Below, in pieces: positions 1-7,238 of a stretch of 8,765 bases of DNA; the first letter of the stretch is position 1, and each line of letters begins with the position of its first letter. A program made the position numbers and the translations under genes. The notes beneath the pieces were generated by a model. That model did not search any database and was not told the DNA's origin. It was given only the letters and a program-made list of their open reading frames with translations. This stretch comes from Clostridiales bacterium (GTDB lineage Bacteria; Bacillota_E; Sulfobacillia; Sulfobacillales; JAIMBI01): the NCBI GenBank assembly GCA_027318915.1, contig DAHVOH010000104.1, positions 1 to 8,765 of the forward strand. The letters run 5' to 3'.

Positions 1-2013
1 GGTCGTCCGCCCGTTACTGCCGCCTCAAATGGTGCGGCCCACGCCAGCGGCTCGACCCCTGCCCGGCAGTTCACCACCTCGTCCTCGTCCATCTCGGCGC
101 CGTTTGCCGTCGTGCCAGTGTCCCGGTACAACTACGGCCTGAACGTGTTCAGCTATGACCAGCAACTGGCCGCCCCCTCCACCATTGCCGCCTTAAATGC
201 CCTGGGAACAGGCGTCCAGCAGTTTCCCAACCTGAACACCTGGAGTTGGACGTTGAACGAAACCCAGCCCGGGCAGACAGCCCCGGTCTCCCTGGCCCAT
301 TGGGGTCAGATTCTCCAGGAAACCGGCTCCCAGGGCCTCTTCATCTTCAACTACGACGAGAACCCGACCTGGACCGGGGGCGGGACCCCGGCGGACGCGA
401 CCGCCGTCACCCAGTACATCGTCCAGAACCATCTCCCCATCAATGCGATCGTCATCGGCAGCGAGGAGTACGGGTCGTGGGACTTTGCCGCCAACATGAA
501 TCCCAGCACCTCGGCCAGCTATTATGCCACCCAGGCCGCGGCCATTGCGCAGGCCATCCATGCCGTCGACCCGTCGATGCTCGTCGGTGTCTCGTTTGAC
601 CCCGGCAGCGATCCCTACGACTTGAACTGGAACCAGACCCTACTGCGCACGACGGCGCCTTATATCAACTTCGTCAGCGTGCACGACTATCCCATCATGT
701 CGCCGCTCAGCAACTCGGGCCTGCTGAGTGCTCTGCCCAACTACATCGCCGGCGAGATGCACTACGTCCAGTCGGAGATCAGCGCCAACGTTCCCCCCTC
801 GCTAGCCTCTCGCATTCAAATCTGGGTCACCGAGTTCAACCCCTATTGGCAACCCACGGTCCAATCCACACAGCCTGTGTACGGCGCTGCGATGATCGAG
901 AGCGCCATCCTGTGGCGAGCGCTGGGTGCGGCCAAACTCATCGTGTGGAGCTATGACGGCCAAGCCCACTCGCCTTCTGTCGGGTGGCCGGTGGACACGA
1001 CGGCCGGCACTCCGTACGCGGTCTTTGCTCTCGCGGGAGACGGGCAGGCACCGGAATTGCCGATGAACCAGCTGTACCCGTCCGGGGTCGCGCTCTCCCA
1101 GTTCATGCACGCCATTGGCTCGGGCGGTACGTTGACGGCCTGGGCAGGATCCAACCTGGTGATAGGCCAGGTGGCCAGCGCCAACGGGTATGAGGCCTTC
1201 CTCGTCAATCAAAGTGCGGCGGCGCAAAGCATCCGGGTCAATGGTCAGACCGTGACCTTGCCGGCATCATCGTTGACGGAGCTGCCGGAGTCCGGACCCA
1301 TCCGTCTTTCCAGTTCCATTACCCAAGCGTCCTACACCAAGCCCAGCTCCACACCCACCTACACCGGAGTTCCGACCGTCACCTCGACGCTGTCCACCAT
1401 GTATCCGGGCGAAACTGTAACGCTCACCGGAACCAATTTCGGCACCACGGAGAACTCCGGATATATCAGTATCGTGCAGGGTGGCATCTCCTACGGGGCA
1501 CCGACGAACGCGTACAAAATCCGGGTGCTGCAGTGGACGAACACGACAATTTCCTTTGAGGTCCCCAATGGCTACTCCGGACCCGCGCTGGTTCCTGGAA
1601 CGGCGGCTGCCGTCCGGGTGGTCTCCTCGTCCGGGGTGGATTCGGCCACGCTAAACGTGTCAGTCACCGCTCCCCCGGTGCTTCCGATTACCTCCGTCCA
1701 GCCGAACCCCGTCGCACCTGGACAGTGGGTCACCATCAGCGGTGACGGCTTCGGAAGTTCGCAGGGCAGTGGATATGTCTGGATCAGCCAGAGCGGCGTC
1801 AACTGGGGGGCACCGGGAAATGCCTACCCGGTCGCCATCCAGAGTTGGACCAACACTAGCATCACCTTCCTCGCACCCACCAATGCCTATGAAGTGGACG
1901 GACATTGGGAGGCTTCCCTGCAGAGCGGGGTGTCCGCCACGGTCCAGGTGTTCAACGCAGTGGGCGGGGAAAGTCAACCGGTGACCATTCAGGTGACCAA
2001 CTCCACTTCTTAG
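1..2013 (+). CDS. Secreted clan GH-A-like glycosidase with two C-terminal IPT/TIG domains (5' end missing)
   Basis: The frame is open from the first base, so the true start and any signal peptide lie outside the window. A GTG at 112 is only an internal candidate. Numbering residues from that GTG, the protein begins after a Ser/Thr/Ala-rich linker typical of exported proteins. Residues about 8-310 look like a TIM-barrel glycosidase. IVIGSEEYGSW (113-123) fits the end of strand 4 with acid/base Glu118, and IWVTEFNPYW (237-246) fits strand 7 with nucleophile Glu241. A small beta domain probably follows (about 320-395). After a Ser/Thr/Pro linker come two IPT/TIG Ig-like repeats (about 420-518 and 525-629) sharing SGY, GAP.NAY and WTNT motifs. 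Clan GH-A members usually have Asn before the acid/base Glu; here it is Ser. The exact family (GH51-, GH39- or GH79-like) cannot be fixed by eye. Extracellular polysaccharide hydrolysis or binding is inferred from the domains and from the adjacent polysaccharide genes. Confidence 0.8.
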   Translation, partial: GRPPVTAASNGAAHASGSTPARQFTTSSSSISAPFAVVPVSRYNYGLNVFSYDQQLAAPSTIAALNALGTGVQQFPNLNTWSWTLNETQPGQTAPVSLAHWGQILQETGSQGLFIFNYDENPTWTGGGTPADATAVTQYIVQNHLPINAIVIGSEEYGSWDFAANMNPSTSASYYATQAAAIAQAIHAVDPSMLVGVSFDPGSDPYDLNWNQTLLRTTAPYINFVSVHDYPIMSPLSNSGLLSALPNYIAGEMHYVQSEISANVPPSLASRIQIWVTEFNPYWQPTVQSTQPVYGAAMIESAILWRALGAAKLIVWSYDGQAHSPSVGWPVDTTAGTPYAVFALAGDGQAPELPMNQLYPSGVALSQFMHAIGSGGTLTAWAGSNLVIGQVASANGYEAFLVNQSAAAQSIRVNGQTVTLPASSLTELPESGPIRLSSSITQASYTKPSSTPTYTGVPTVTSTLSTMYPGETVTLTGTNFGTTENSGYISIVQGGISYGAPTNAYKIRVLQWTNTTISFEVPNGYSGPALVPGTAAAVRVVSSSGVDSATLNVSVTAPPVLPITSVQPNPVAPGQWVTISGDGFGSSQGSGYVWISQSGVNWGAPGNAYPVAIQSWTNTSITFLAPTNAYEVDGHWEASLQSGVSATVQVFNAVGGESQPVTIQVTNSTS

Positions 2014-2399
2014 CACCAGGGCCTGCGTGACAGTGCCATCCCAAGCCGTGCCCGCTCGGCCACAGAAACGACCCGAAGTCCCTCGGTCCTTCCGGATCGA
2101 GCGGCTTCGGGTCTTTCCTCGGATCCTGTCTTCACCATCTAAATTTCCCATGCAAGCGATCGCGGCCGCAGTCACGACTTGTCCGCCTTGGGTCGTGTGA
2201 TCGCGGTCGCCTGGGACCAGGGACCCCGTCCCCGGGTGGCGCGTTCCCCGGCTTAGCCGAAAACCCCCGACTGTTCGATTTCGACCCGGACGAGCCGGGT
2301 AAGGGAAGGGATACGGTATGGGTGGGAGTCATTGGTCACCGACCCGATCTCCTTGCGTACTGCGGAACATCTCCTCCTCAAGCAGCAGCCCGGTCTCAT
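2014..2399. other. Convergent intergenic spacer, no supported gene
   Basis: This 386-base stretch separates the + strand glycosidase stop from the - strand GT-C stop. Apart from the terminator at 2066-2120 it holds small inverted repeats: CACGAC/GTCGTG (2173-2178/2192-2197) and ACCCGG/CCGGGT (2284-2289/2295-2300). On the - strand the latter is followed, some 25 bases further on, by GGGGGTTTT (2261-2269 on +), which might contribute to termination of the - strand genes but does not form a clean terminator. A 66-codon - strand frame (2132-2332) is Arg/Pro/Ser-rich, has no Shine-Dalgarno site and resembles no family, so it is not called as a gene. Confidence 0.6.
2066..2120 (+). terminator. Rho-independent terminator of the upstream glycosidase gene
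   Basis: Bases 2070-2089 pair with 2094-2113 around the loop TTCC. The 20-bp stem starts GACCCGAAG and ends CTTCGGGTC, with one C-C mismatch (2081/2102) and two T-G wobbles. TTTCCTC follows directly. It lies 57 bases after the stop codon at 2013. Upstream AAA (2066-2068) gives a short T run on the other strand too, so weak bidirectional action is possible. The nearest - strand stop is about 290 bases away. Confidence 0.85.
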
Positions 2400-4031
2400 T
2401 CAGGGTGCATCCGCCCTAATGCCGTAGAGTCGAAATTTAGCCTGTCCCTTAAAACTGGCAATGAGATAGGTCCAGCGGACTCGACCGGACCATAATCTTG
2501 GATACGCCCGATTTATAGCGTCCAGCTTGGCGACGCCCGTCGGCTCAGGCACTAGAAACGCGCTGACTTGTCCCAACGGATTATGCAGCACCGACTCAAA
2601 GTTGGTATCGGACGTTATCACGAACTGCCCCGGATGTTTGGCTTGGAGCACCACACCATACGCAGTGAATGTATCTGCCAAGATGAGAAGGTGGGGATGG
2701 GCGTTGATGTACGCCACGACGGGGCCAATGCCCAGTGACCGGGCAGGGGTCATGGTGACGGCGTCGTGCAGCACCACCCCGTCGGAATGAGACAGCACCG
2801 GGACGCCAAGCGCCTTCCAGGTGCCAATATTTCCGGACAGCAGCACAATGAGCATGCCCGCCATCACCCAGCGCTTCCTTTGGGGCATGCCCGCCGCCAG
2901 CTTGGATGCCACGAAAGACACCAGCACGAATCCCATGGGGATATAGCTGATGAAGAAGCGATCCCACTGATCCAACATACCCAGATAAACCATGGCCACG
3001 TTGAGCGACAATGCCCCGACTGCGGCGGCAAGGACAATGGTGGCACGCGGATCTTTCCGCCTGCCGTACAGCCAGAAGATTGTGCCCGCAACGCCCACCA
3101 CCACCGGCCAAAAGAGAAACGTGAAATGGCCGGCGTACAACAACGTGCCGACCAGATGATGTCTGGCTGCTATCACAGCCTGGTCAATCCCGGCTCCCAC
3201 GCCGGTCTGGGCCGCATTGCCGTAGGGTGAGTTCATGAAATACAGGGGGTTCTTCATGATGAGCCAGTTGAAGTACATCCAAACGGCGCCCGCGTAAGTG
3301 ATCGGCGTGAGCAACAGAATCACCGCCGACTCGATTTCTCGGAGTGGCCGCTTTCCCCACAACGCCGCCACGAGTCCGAAGGCCAAGAACAGCGCGAACG
3401 GCACGGCTTCGTAACGAACCCCAAACCCCACCGCCATCCAAAGGCCGGCGGCCACCAGCGCCTTCAGGGAGCGGTTCCGCGCGTACGAAAGAACCCCGTT
3501 AAGAGCCCCTAAATAGGTCGTCATCAGCATAAGGTCGGTCATGCCGTTCGCGCCATAGAGAACGATCAAAGGATTTATGGCGTAGAGAAGCACAGCGGCA
3601 ATCCGCCAGGGGCGCGAAATCCCCAGACTGGCGAGGACACCCGTCAGCTGTGCCGCACCCAACGCTCCAAACAGGGCGGTCAAGAAGGAGCCGGCGAGGC
3701 CGCGCGTCACGATGGCCGGAAACAGCGGTTTGAGGAGGACCAAAGGCAGCACCAGCAGACTGGGCAAAGGATTCCAGACAAAACCAATGGCCGCCAAGTG
3801 CGGTTGCCGGCTGAAAAAGACATAGTACGCGTCGGCGACTCGAGACAGAGCATCCTGGTCGATATAGTGGATGCCGTATGCCAGATAAATGCCGACCGCC
3901 ATATTCAAGAGGAACACGAAGCCCGCGAGCCATCGGGCCTCCGGGAGCTTCGGCGACACCGACACGGCATCCGAATCTGACACGGACCGGACCGCCGCCT
4001 TGGGTCGAACCTGCTCAACCAGCAATCCCAT
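2400..4031 (-). CDS. Polytopic membrane glycosyltransferase, GT-C superfamily (GT39/ArnT-like)
   Basis: A 543-residue protein with about 11-12 predicted membrane helices, the first at about 33-53. GT-C enzymes transfer a sugar from a polyprenyl-phosphate donor on the outer face of the membrane. Features fitting that fold: an acidic first outer loop straight after helix 1 (YIDQDA, 56-61), the loop WNPLP (86-90), and the segment NPLIVLYGANGMTD (153-166), which resembles the conserved N-P...GM-(S/T)-(E/D) element of this superfamily. The C-terminal 130 residues (about 410-543) are mostly soluble and probably outside. The ATG at 4031 is supported by GGAGGAGG on the - strand (4043-4050), 11 bases upstream. 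It is the last gene of the - strand run, 170 bases after the GtrA-like gene, with no clear terminator behind it. The sugar, the acceptor and the exact GT family are not readable from sequence. A sugar flippase or ligase-type protein is a less likely alternative. Confidence 0.75.
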   Translation of the reverse strand: MGLLVEQVRPKAAVRSVSDSDAVSVSPKLPEARWLAGFVFLLNMAVGIYLAYGIHYIDQDALSRVADAYYVFFSRQPHLAAIGFVWNPLPSLLVLPLVLLKPLFPAIVTRGLAGSFLTALFGALGAAQLTGVLASLGISRPWRIAAVLLYAINPLIVLYGANGMTDLMLMTTYLGALNGVLSYARNRSLKALVAAGLWMAVGFGVRYEAVPFALFLAFGLVAALWGKRPLREIESAVILLLTPITYAGAVWMYFNWLIMKNPLYFMNSPYGNAAQTGVGAGIDQAVIAARHHLVGTLLYAGHFTFLFWPVVVGVAGTIFWLYGRRKDPRATIVLAAAVGALSLNVAMVYLGMLDQWDRFFISYIPMGFVLVSFVASKLAAGMPQRKRWVMAGMLIVLLSGNIGTWKALGVPVLSHSDGVVLHDAVTMTPARSLGIGPVVAYINAHPHLLILADTFTAYGVVLQAKHPGQFVITSDTNFESVLHNPLGQVSAFLVPEPTGVAKLDAINRAYPRLWSGRVRWTYLIASFKGQAKFRLYGIRADAP

Positions 4032-4201
4032 CGCTTGTCAGCCCTCCTCCGCCGGCATCCGGTGTCATCCAACCGCCCCAGCCGTTCTCAGACGACGCGC
4101 CAAGCCACCACCCCGCCACGATTGGAAAAGGCAGAGACTCACAGGCCGGCGCTCTCCTCACGCCTCGAGCGGTTCGATCCTCCGGGACCATGGGGCACGC
4201 G

Positions 4202-4609
4202 CTACTGTGAGGGGGCCATGCGCGTTCGAACGGACGGCTCGCGCCTCGTCCAGGTGACGGCTTGGTGACATATCCGGTAAGTCATGGAATTATGCCAAAT
4301 GATCCCGCCTATGCCGATGGCCATGCCGTGTTTGCCGATACCGGCCCGCATGGCACCTTTCCGCCCGCTGCGGTATTGCATGAAGGCACCGCCGATGCTT
4401 CCGGCCAGCCAGGCCACCGCCGAGTAGGCCACGAGGCAGACGAGCCGTTCCGACGGATGGATACTCCACAGGGCGTAGAACGTGCCAAAGTCCAGCGCGG
4501 TGTTGACGACCCCGGCGGTCATCCGGCCTGGCACTCCAGGGCCGAGGAGCTTGTCCATCGCCCCCGCTCTCTGGTGCCCGATCCACTCGATCAGCGCCCG
4601 CCTGCGCAC
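4202..4609 (-). CDS. GtrA-like small membrane protein, apparently lacking the last helix
   Basis: A 135-residue protein. The segment GRMTAGVVNTALDFGTFYAL (28-47) is a good match to the first helix of GtrA-family proteins, usually written as G-x-x-N-T-x-x-D-x-x-x-F. Two more helices follow (about 57-77 and 94-112). GtrA proteins normally have four helices in 120-140 residues and help move or hand over polyprenyl-linked sugars, often beside GT-C or GT2 enzymes, as here. After helix 3 the protein turns hydrophilic (TRREPSVRTRMAPS) and stops, so helix 4 is missing. The Arg-rich motif after helix 2 (QYRSGRKG) stands where the family usually has NRRWTF. The GTG at 4609 is preferred because AAAGGGGGG lies about 7 bases upstream. 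An ATG at 4558 (MDKLLG) is the alternative. The frame stays open further upstream, but that part lies inside the synthase gene. Function by analogy only. Confidence 0.65.
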   Translation of the reverse strand: MRRRALIEWIGHQRAGAMDKLLGPGVPGRMTAGVVNTALDFGTFYALWSIHPSERLVCLVAYSAVAWLAGSIGGAFMQYRSGRKGAMRAGIGKHGMAIGIGGIIWHNSMTYRICHQAVTWTRREPSVRTRMAPSQ

Positions 4610-4815
4610 GTCGTGACCCCCCTTTGGATTTGATTGACCCCTGGACTGAACGCTGAACAATGTCGCACGTGCGTGCGTGCCTACGTGCTTGGCGTTCTGC
4701 GACGTTCCGGGTGACAAGGCCGTCAACGGCGCCTCTCGCTCCGCCCCGTTGCCCCCCATACCGGATTGGCCCAGTGGGTTGCGATAAGGCTGGTGGCTGG
4801 TGATCAACAAGACCG
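4610..4815. other. 206-base gap inside the - strand gene run
   Basis: No coding frame here looks like protein in either direction. The frame of the GtrA-like gene stays open but its translation has no recognisable character. The gap contains a short GTGC-rich repeat flanked by GCACGT (4665-4670) and ACGTGC (4683-4688). A - strand TTGACG occurs without a matching -10 box. No convincing terminator or promoter was found, so read-through from the synthase gene is possible but unproven. Confidence 0.45.
4617..4625 (-). promoter_or_regulatory. Shine-Dalgarno site choosing the GTG start of the GtrA-like gene
   Basis: On the - strand the bases read AAAGGGGGG, followed by TCACGAC and then GTG (4609-4607). 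Spacing is about 7 bases. The competing ATG at 4558 has only a G run nearly touching the start codon, so the GTG is the better choice. Confidence 0.5.
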
Positions 4816-7005
4816 TCACTCTCCCCCGAAGGCTTGGCCCACACGAGCATACGGGCCGGTGTCTACCAGACCATGAGCCGTCTTCTCCCAGTGCGAAGGG
4901 CGCATCACCAGCTGCATCATGGCTTTCCAGGATGCGAGCGACATCATGCTCCAGTAGAGCGGCGACAGCAGCGAGTATTTCACCAGCTCCCAGTCTCCGC
5001 GCCGCGCCGAGGCGATGGCGTTCAGGTAGGTGAAGATGAAGTTGCCGCCCAACAGGTTGATCATGCCAATGTAATAAATCCCGGGCGGGAACAGCCGGCC
5101 GACCAAGCCCCACTGCGTGGCGAACCACAGCGTGGTCAAAAGCCAGTAGATGGGGTTCAGCAAAAACATGAGCGGCGTACCCAGAATGGTCATCTGAAAT
5201 CCCCAAAAGCCCCCGGGCCCCAGCTCGCGATAGAGGGCCACCGGGTGGCGCATGTGCACCAGCCACGTCTGCAGATAGCCTTTGACCCACCGCGACCGCT
5301 GGCGCACCCAGTTCACAAACTCGGAGTTGGCCTCCTCGTATGTCGTGGAGTCCATGACCGCCGTGCGGTAGCCGGCTCGGTGGAGTCGAATGCCGAGGTC
5401 CGCATCCTCCGTGACGTTGAAGGGATCCCACCCGCCGATTTCCCGGAGAACCTTGGTGCGGAAGTGATTGGATGAGCCGCCGAGCGGAACCGGAAGACGT
5501 GCCACGTGCAGGGCGGGCAGGTAGAGATCAAACCAGGCCGCGTACTCCGCGGTGAACCAGCGGGTCAACAAGTTTTGGTCGCGATTGAAGTACGAAAGTT
5601 TGGCCTGTATGCAGGCGACCTCGGCATTCTCCCGCCGAAACAGCACGACCGCTTTCTTCAGCTGGTCGGGTTCGGGAATATCCTCCGCGTCAAAGATCGA
5701 CAAGTACTCGCCACGCGCTCGCTGCAGTCCGTAGTTGCATGCTTTCGGCTTGGTGCGCGGGTCCTGCACCGGAACCCTCACAATCTCCATATAGCCGGGG
5801 AGCCGACCCTGGAGCGCCGCTTCCACCGTGTCGGCATCGTCCTGTTCGACCAGCAGCTTCACATCCAGGCGGTCCTTGGGGTAGTCCAGCTCCGCCAGCG
5901 CGCGCGTCAGCGTGGGCAGCACGCTGACCTCGTCGCGAACCGGAATCAAGAGCGTGTACCGGGGCAGCGTCCGGTCGTCCAGCGCGTCCATCTCTTCCTG
6001 ACTGACCACTTTTTCCCAGACATGCCCCGTCGATTTGTTGACGAACCAGAAACGATAGCCCACCACCAGGGCATAGGCGACAATCAACAGGCTGCTGAGC
6101 ACGGCCAGCGTGCCGACCAGATGCCACACTGCGGCCGCCACCAGGGCGCCGAGCAATGCCACCAACGCGACCACTTGGCCGGAGGTCAAAAGACGCTGGG
6201 CGGAATCGTTTGGACGGGTCTGGGCCAACCAGTCGCGGCTGACGGCCAGATCCTCCAGCGCGTAACGGTCCTCCAAAGCGGTCAGAATGTCCCGCCGGCC
6301 CGTCACCACGACATCCACCCGCCGTCGAGCCACTTTCGCCAAAGGGATGAGGCCCAAGGTCCCCGGATCCTCGACGGCGACCGTCAGTGCGTCTCCGTCA
6401 TCGTCGAGCGGAACGATATGATGCCGATACCAAAATTCTTTGGGCATAATCTGCCAGAGTCGAGGACTGGACGGGGACGGGGACGCGGCGTCCATCAAGC
6501 TCACGCGAGGCAGGTTGAACTGCCTGGCCAAAATCTCGGCCAGATCCCAAAAGGTGATGGAGTTCAACGCCACCAGGATTTGCCCCAAGCGCCCGCCGTG
6601 CTCCTCCTGATACGCCAGCGCGGCGGCCACCGTATCCTGGTCCGTCTTGCCCAGCAGCACCGCCAACTCGCCGAACCGCTTCGTCGCGCCATCATCCACG
6701 TCCGCGCGCCCGAAGGCACGGGTCTGCGCCCGCCGCAAGGCGGCTCTGTCGGCCCGGAACAACACGACGGGAAACTCCAGGTTACTCAAGAAAGCCGCCG
6801 CGCCCGGCTTCATGGGCCACGCGGTCGCCACCTGGATGGAGCCGTTCTGCCATCCGAAAGCCAGCAGGTCCAACCCGCGCGACCGGCGCTCGCCGAAGAA
6901 GCGCGCCACCTCAAGGTCGACCGGATCCCGCAGGTCCGCCGCCGCAGTCCATTGCAGGTTCAGGTCGACAAACGCGATGGGTTCCGGATTGAGCTGGCTG
7001 TTCAT
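4816..7005 (-). CDS. Processive family 2 glycosyltransferase with N-terminal MshEN (c-di-GMP-binding) domain
   Basis: A 729-residue membrane protein. Residues 110-133 and 139-162 match the two MshEN motifs (R-L-G...G...L...L..Q), with Arg110, Gly112, Gly119, Leu130, Gln133 and Arg139, Leu140, Gly141, Leu144, Val145, Leu155, Leu159, Gln162. The spacer is five residues, as in the c-di-GMP-binding MshE type. The C-lobe of a GspE/MshE N domain follows (about 185-250). Two helices (about 276-321) lead to the cytoplasmic GT2 domain: LLIPVRDE (352-359), DxD-like FDAED (438-442), TED (532-534) and QRSRW (569-573), the full set for a processive synthase. Four or so helices follow (about 598-700). E. 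coli NfrB and Xanthomonas XagB are comparable GT2 proteins, and NfrB carries its MshEN at the C-terminus. The ATG at 7005 is the only start: an in-frame stop lies about 30 bases upstream and the Shine-Dalgarno site is weak, which suggests coupling to the 60-residue gene 43 bases ahead. Product polysaccharide unknown. Confidence 0.9.
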   Translation of the reverse strand: MNSQLNPEPIAFVDLNLQWTAAADLRDPVDLEVARFFGERRSRGLDLLAFGWQNGSIQVATAWPMKPGAAAFLSNLEFPVVLFRADRAALRRAQTRAFGRADVDDGATKRFGELAVLLGKTDQDTVAAALAYQEEHGGRLGQILVALNSITFWDLAEILARQFNLPRVSLMDAASPSPSSPRLWQIMPKEFWYRHHIVPLDDDGDALTVAVEDPGTLGLIPLAKVARRRVDVVVTGRRDILTALEDRYALEDLAVSRDWLAQTRPNDSAQRLLTSGQVVALVALLGALVAAAVWHLVGTLAVLSSLLIVAYALVVGYRFWFVNKSTGHVWEKVVSQEEMDALDDRTLPRYTLLIPVRDEVSVLPTLTRALAELDYPKDRLDVKLLVEQDDADTVEAALQGRLPGYMEIVRVPVQDPRTKPKACNYGLQRARGEYLSIFDAEDIPEPDQLKKAVVLFRRENAEVACIQAKLSYFNRDQNLLTRWFTAEYAAWFDLYLPALHVARLPVPLGGSSNHFRTKVLREIGGWDPFNVTEDADLGIRLHRAGYRTAVMDSTTYEEANSEFVNWVRQRSRWVKGYLQTWLVHMRHPVALYRELGPGGFWGFQMTILGTPLMFLLNPIYWLLTTLWFATQWGLVGRLFPPGIYYIGMINLLGGNFIFTYLNAIASARRGDWELVKYSLLSPLYWSMMSLASWKAMMQLVMRPSHWEKTAHGLVDTGPYARVGQAFGGE

Positions 7006-7048
7006 AGAGTGGGCCGACCCCCGCTTTCCCTGTCAGATCTGGGTGCTG

Positions 7049-7231
7049 TCAGTTGCGTGAGTTCGTCGACTGGCGGCTGGAGGAGATGGCGTAGAAAATC
7101 ACCATGCCGACCAGGCCCAGGAGCGGCAGCACATCCAAAAGCCAGAACATGCCCACCATCGCGACGAGAAAGAGGGCCAGTACCGCTGAAAGGCCGATCA
7201 ATGCTTTGAGAGCCATGCCCCACTGTCGCAC
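7049..7231 (-). CDS. 60-residue double-helix membrane protein ahead of the glycan synthase
   Basis: The protein is almost entirely hydrophobic from about residue 7 to 50. Two helices (about 8-29 and 33-50) are separated by WLLDVLP (30-36), so it probably forms a hairpin in the membrane, with a basic N-terminus and a polar Ser/Arg/Asn tail (SSSRQSTNSRN). The start is GTG at 7231, supported by a strong GGAGG 7 bases upstream; an ATG at 7216 has a weaker site. It is the first gene of the - strand run and lies 43 bases from the synthase, so co-expression is very likely. Small two-helix partners of family 2 synthases are known (IcaD, PgaD), though these are longer. A similar partner role here is inference from position and topology only. 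No sequence family was recognised. Confidence 0.65.
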   Translation of the reverse strand: MRQWGMALKALIGLSAVLALFLVAMVGMFWLLDVLPLLGLVGMVIFYAISSSRQSTNSRN

Positions 7232-7238
7232 TGCGGCG

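Noticed and set aside
2156..2169. Overlapping GCGATCGC and GCGGCCGC sites, as in cloning vectors
   Set aside because: No other vector or linker sequence surrounds them, and overlapping rare-cutter sites can arise by chance in GC-rich DNA.
2329..2370. 13-codon - strand frame (ATG at 2370) after GAGGAGG
   Set aside because: The Shine-Dalgarno match nearly touches the ATG and the peptide has no leader-like pattern. It also lies downstream of the GT-C stop with no gene to attenuate.
4022..4192. Short - strand frame between the GtrA-like and GT-C genes, ATG near 4190
   Set aside because: It has no membrane or domain pattern and no good ribosome site, and it runs into the start of the GT-C gene in another frame.
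4610..5431. Upstream extension of the GtrA-like frame to 409 codons
   Set aside because: The extension overlaps the synthase gene on the same strand and has no family character. The recognisable part begins near 4558-4609, where a ribosome site is present.
5506..7209. Long + strand open frame opposite the glycan synthase (567 codons)
   Set aside because: It lies entirely antisense to a gene with clear domains. Its translation is rich in Arg, Gln, His and Pro with no membrane or domain pattern, as expected for a mirror frame of GC-rich coding DNA.
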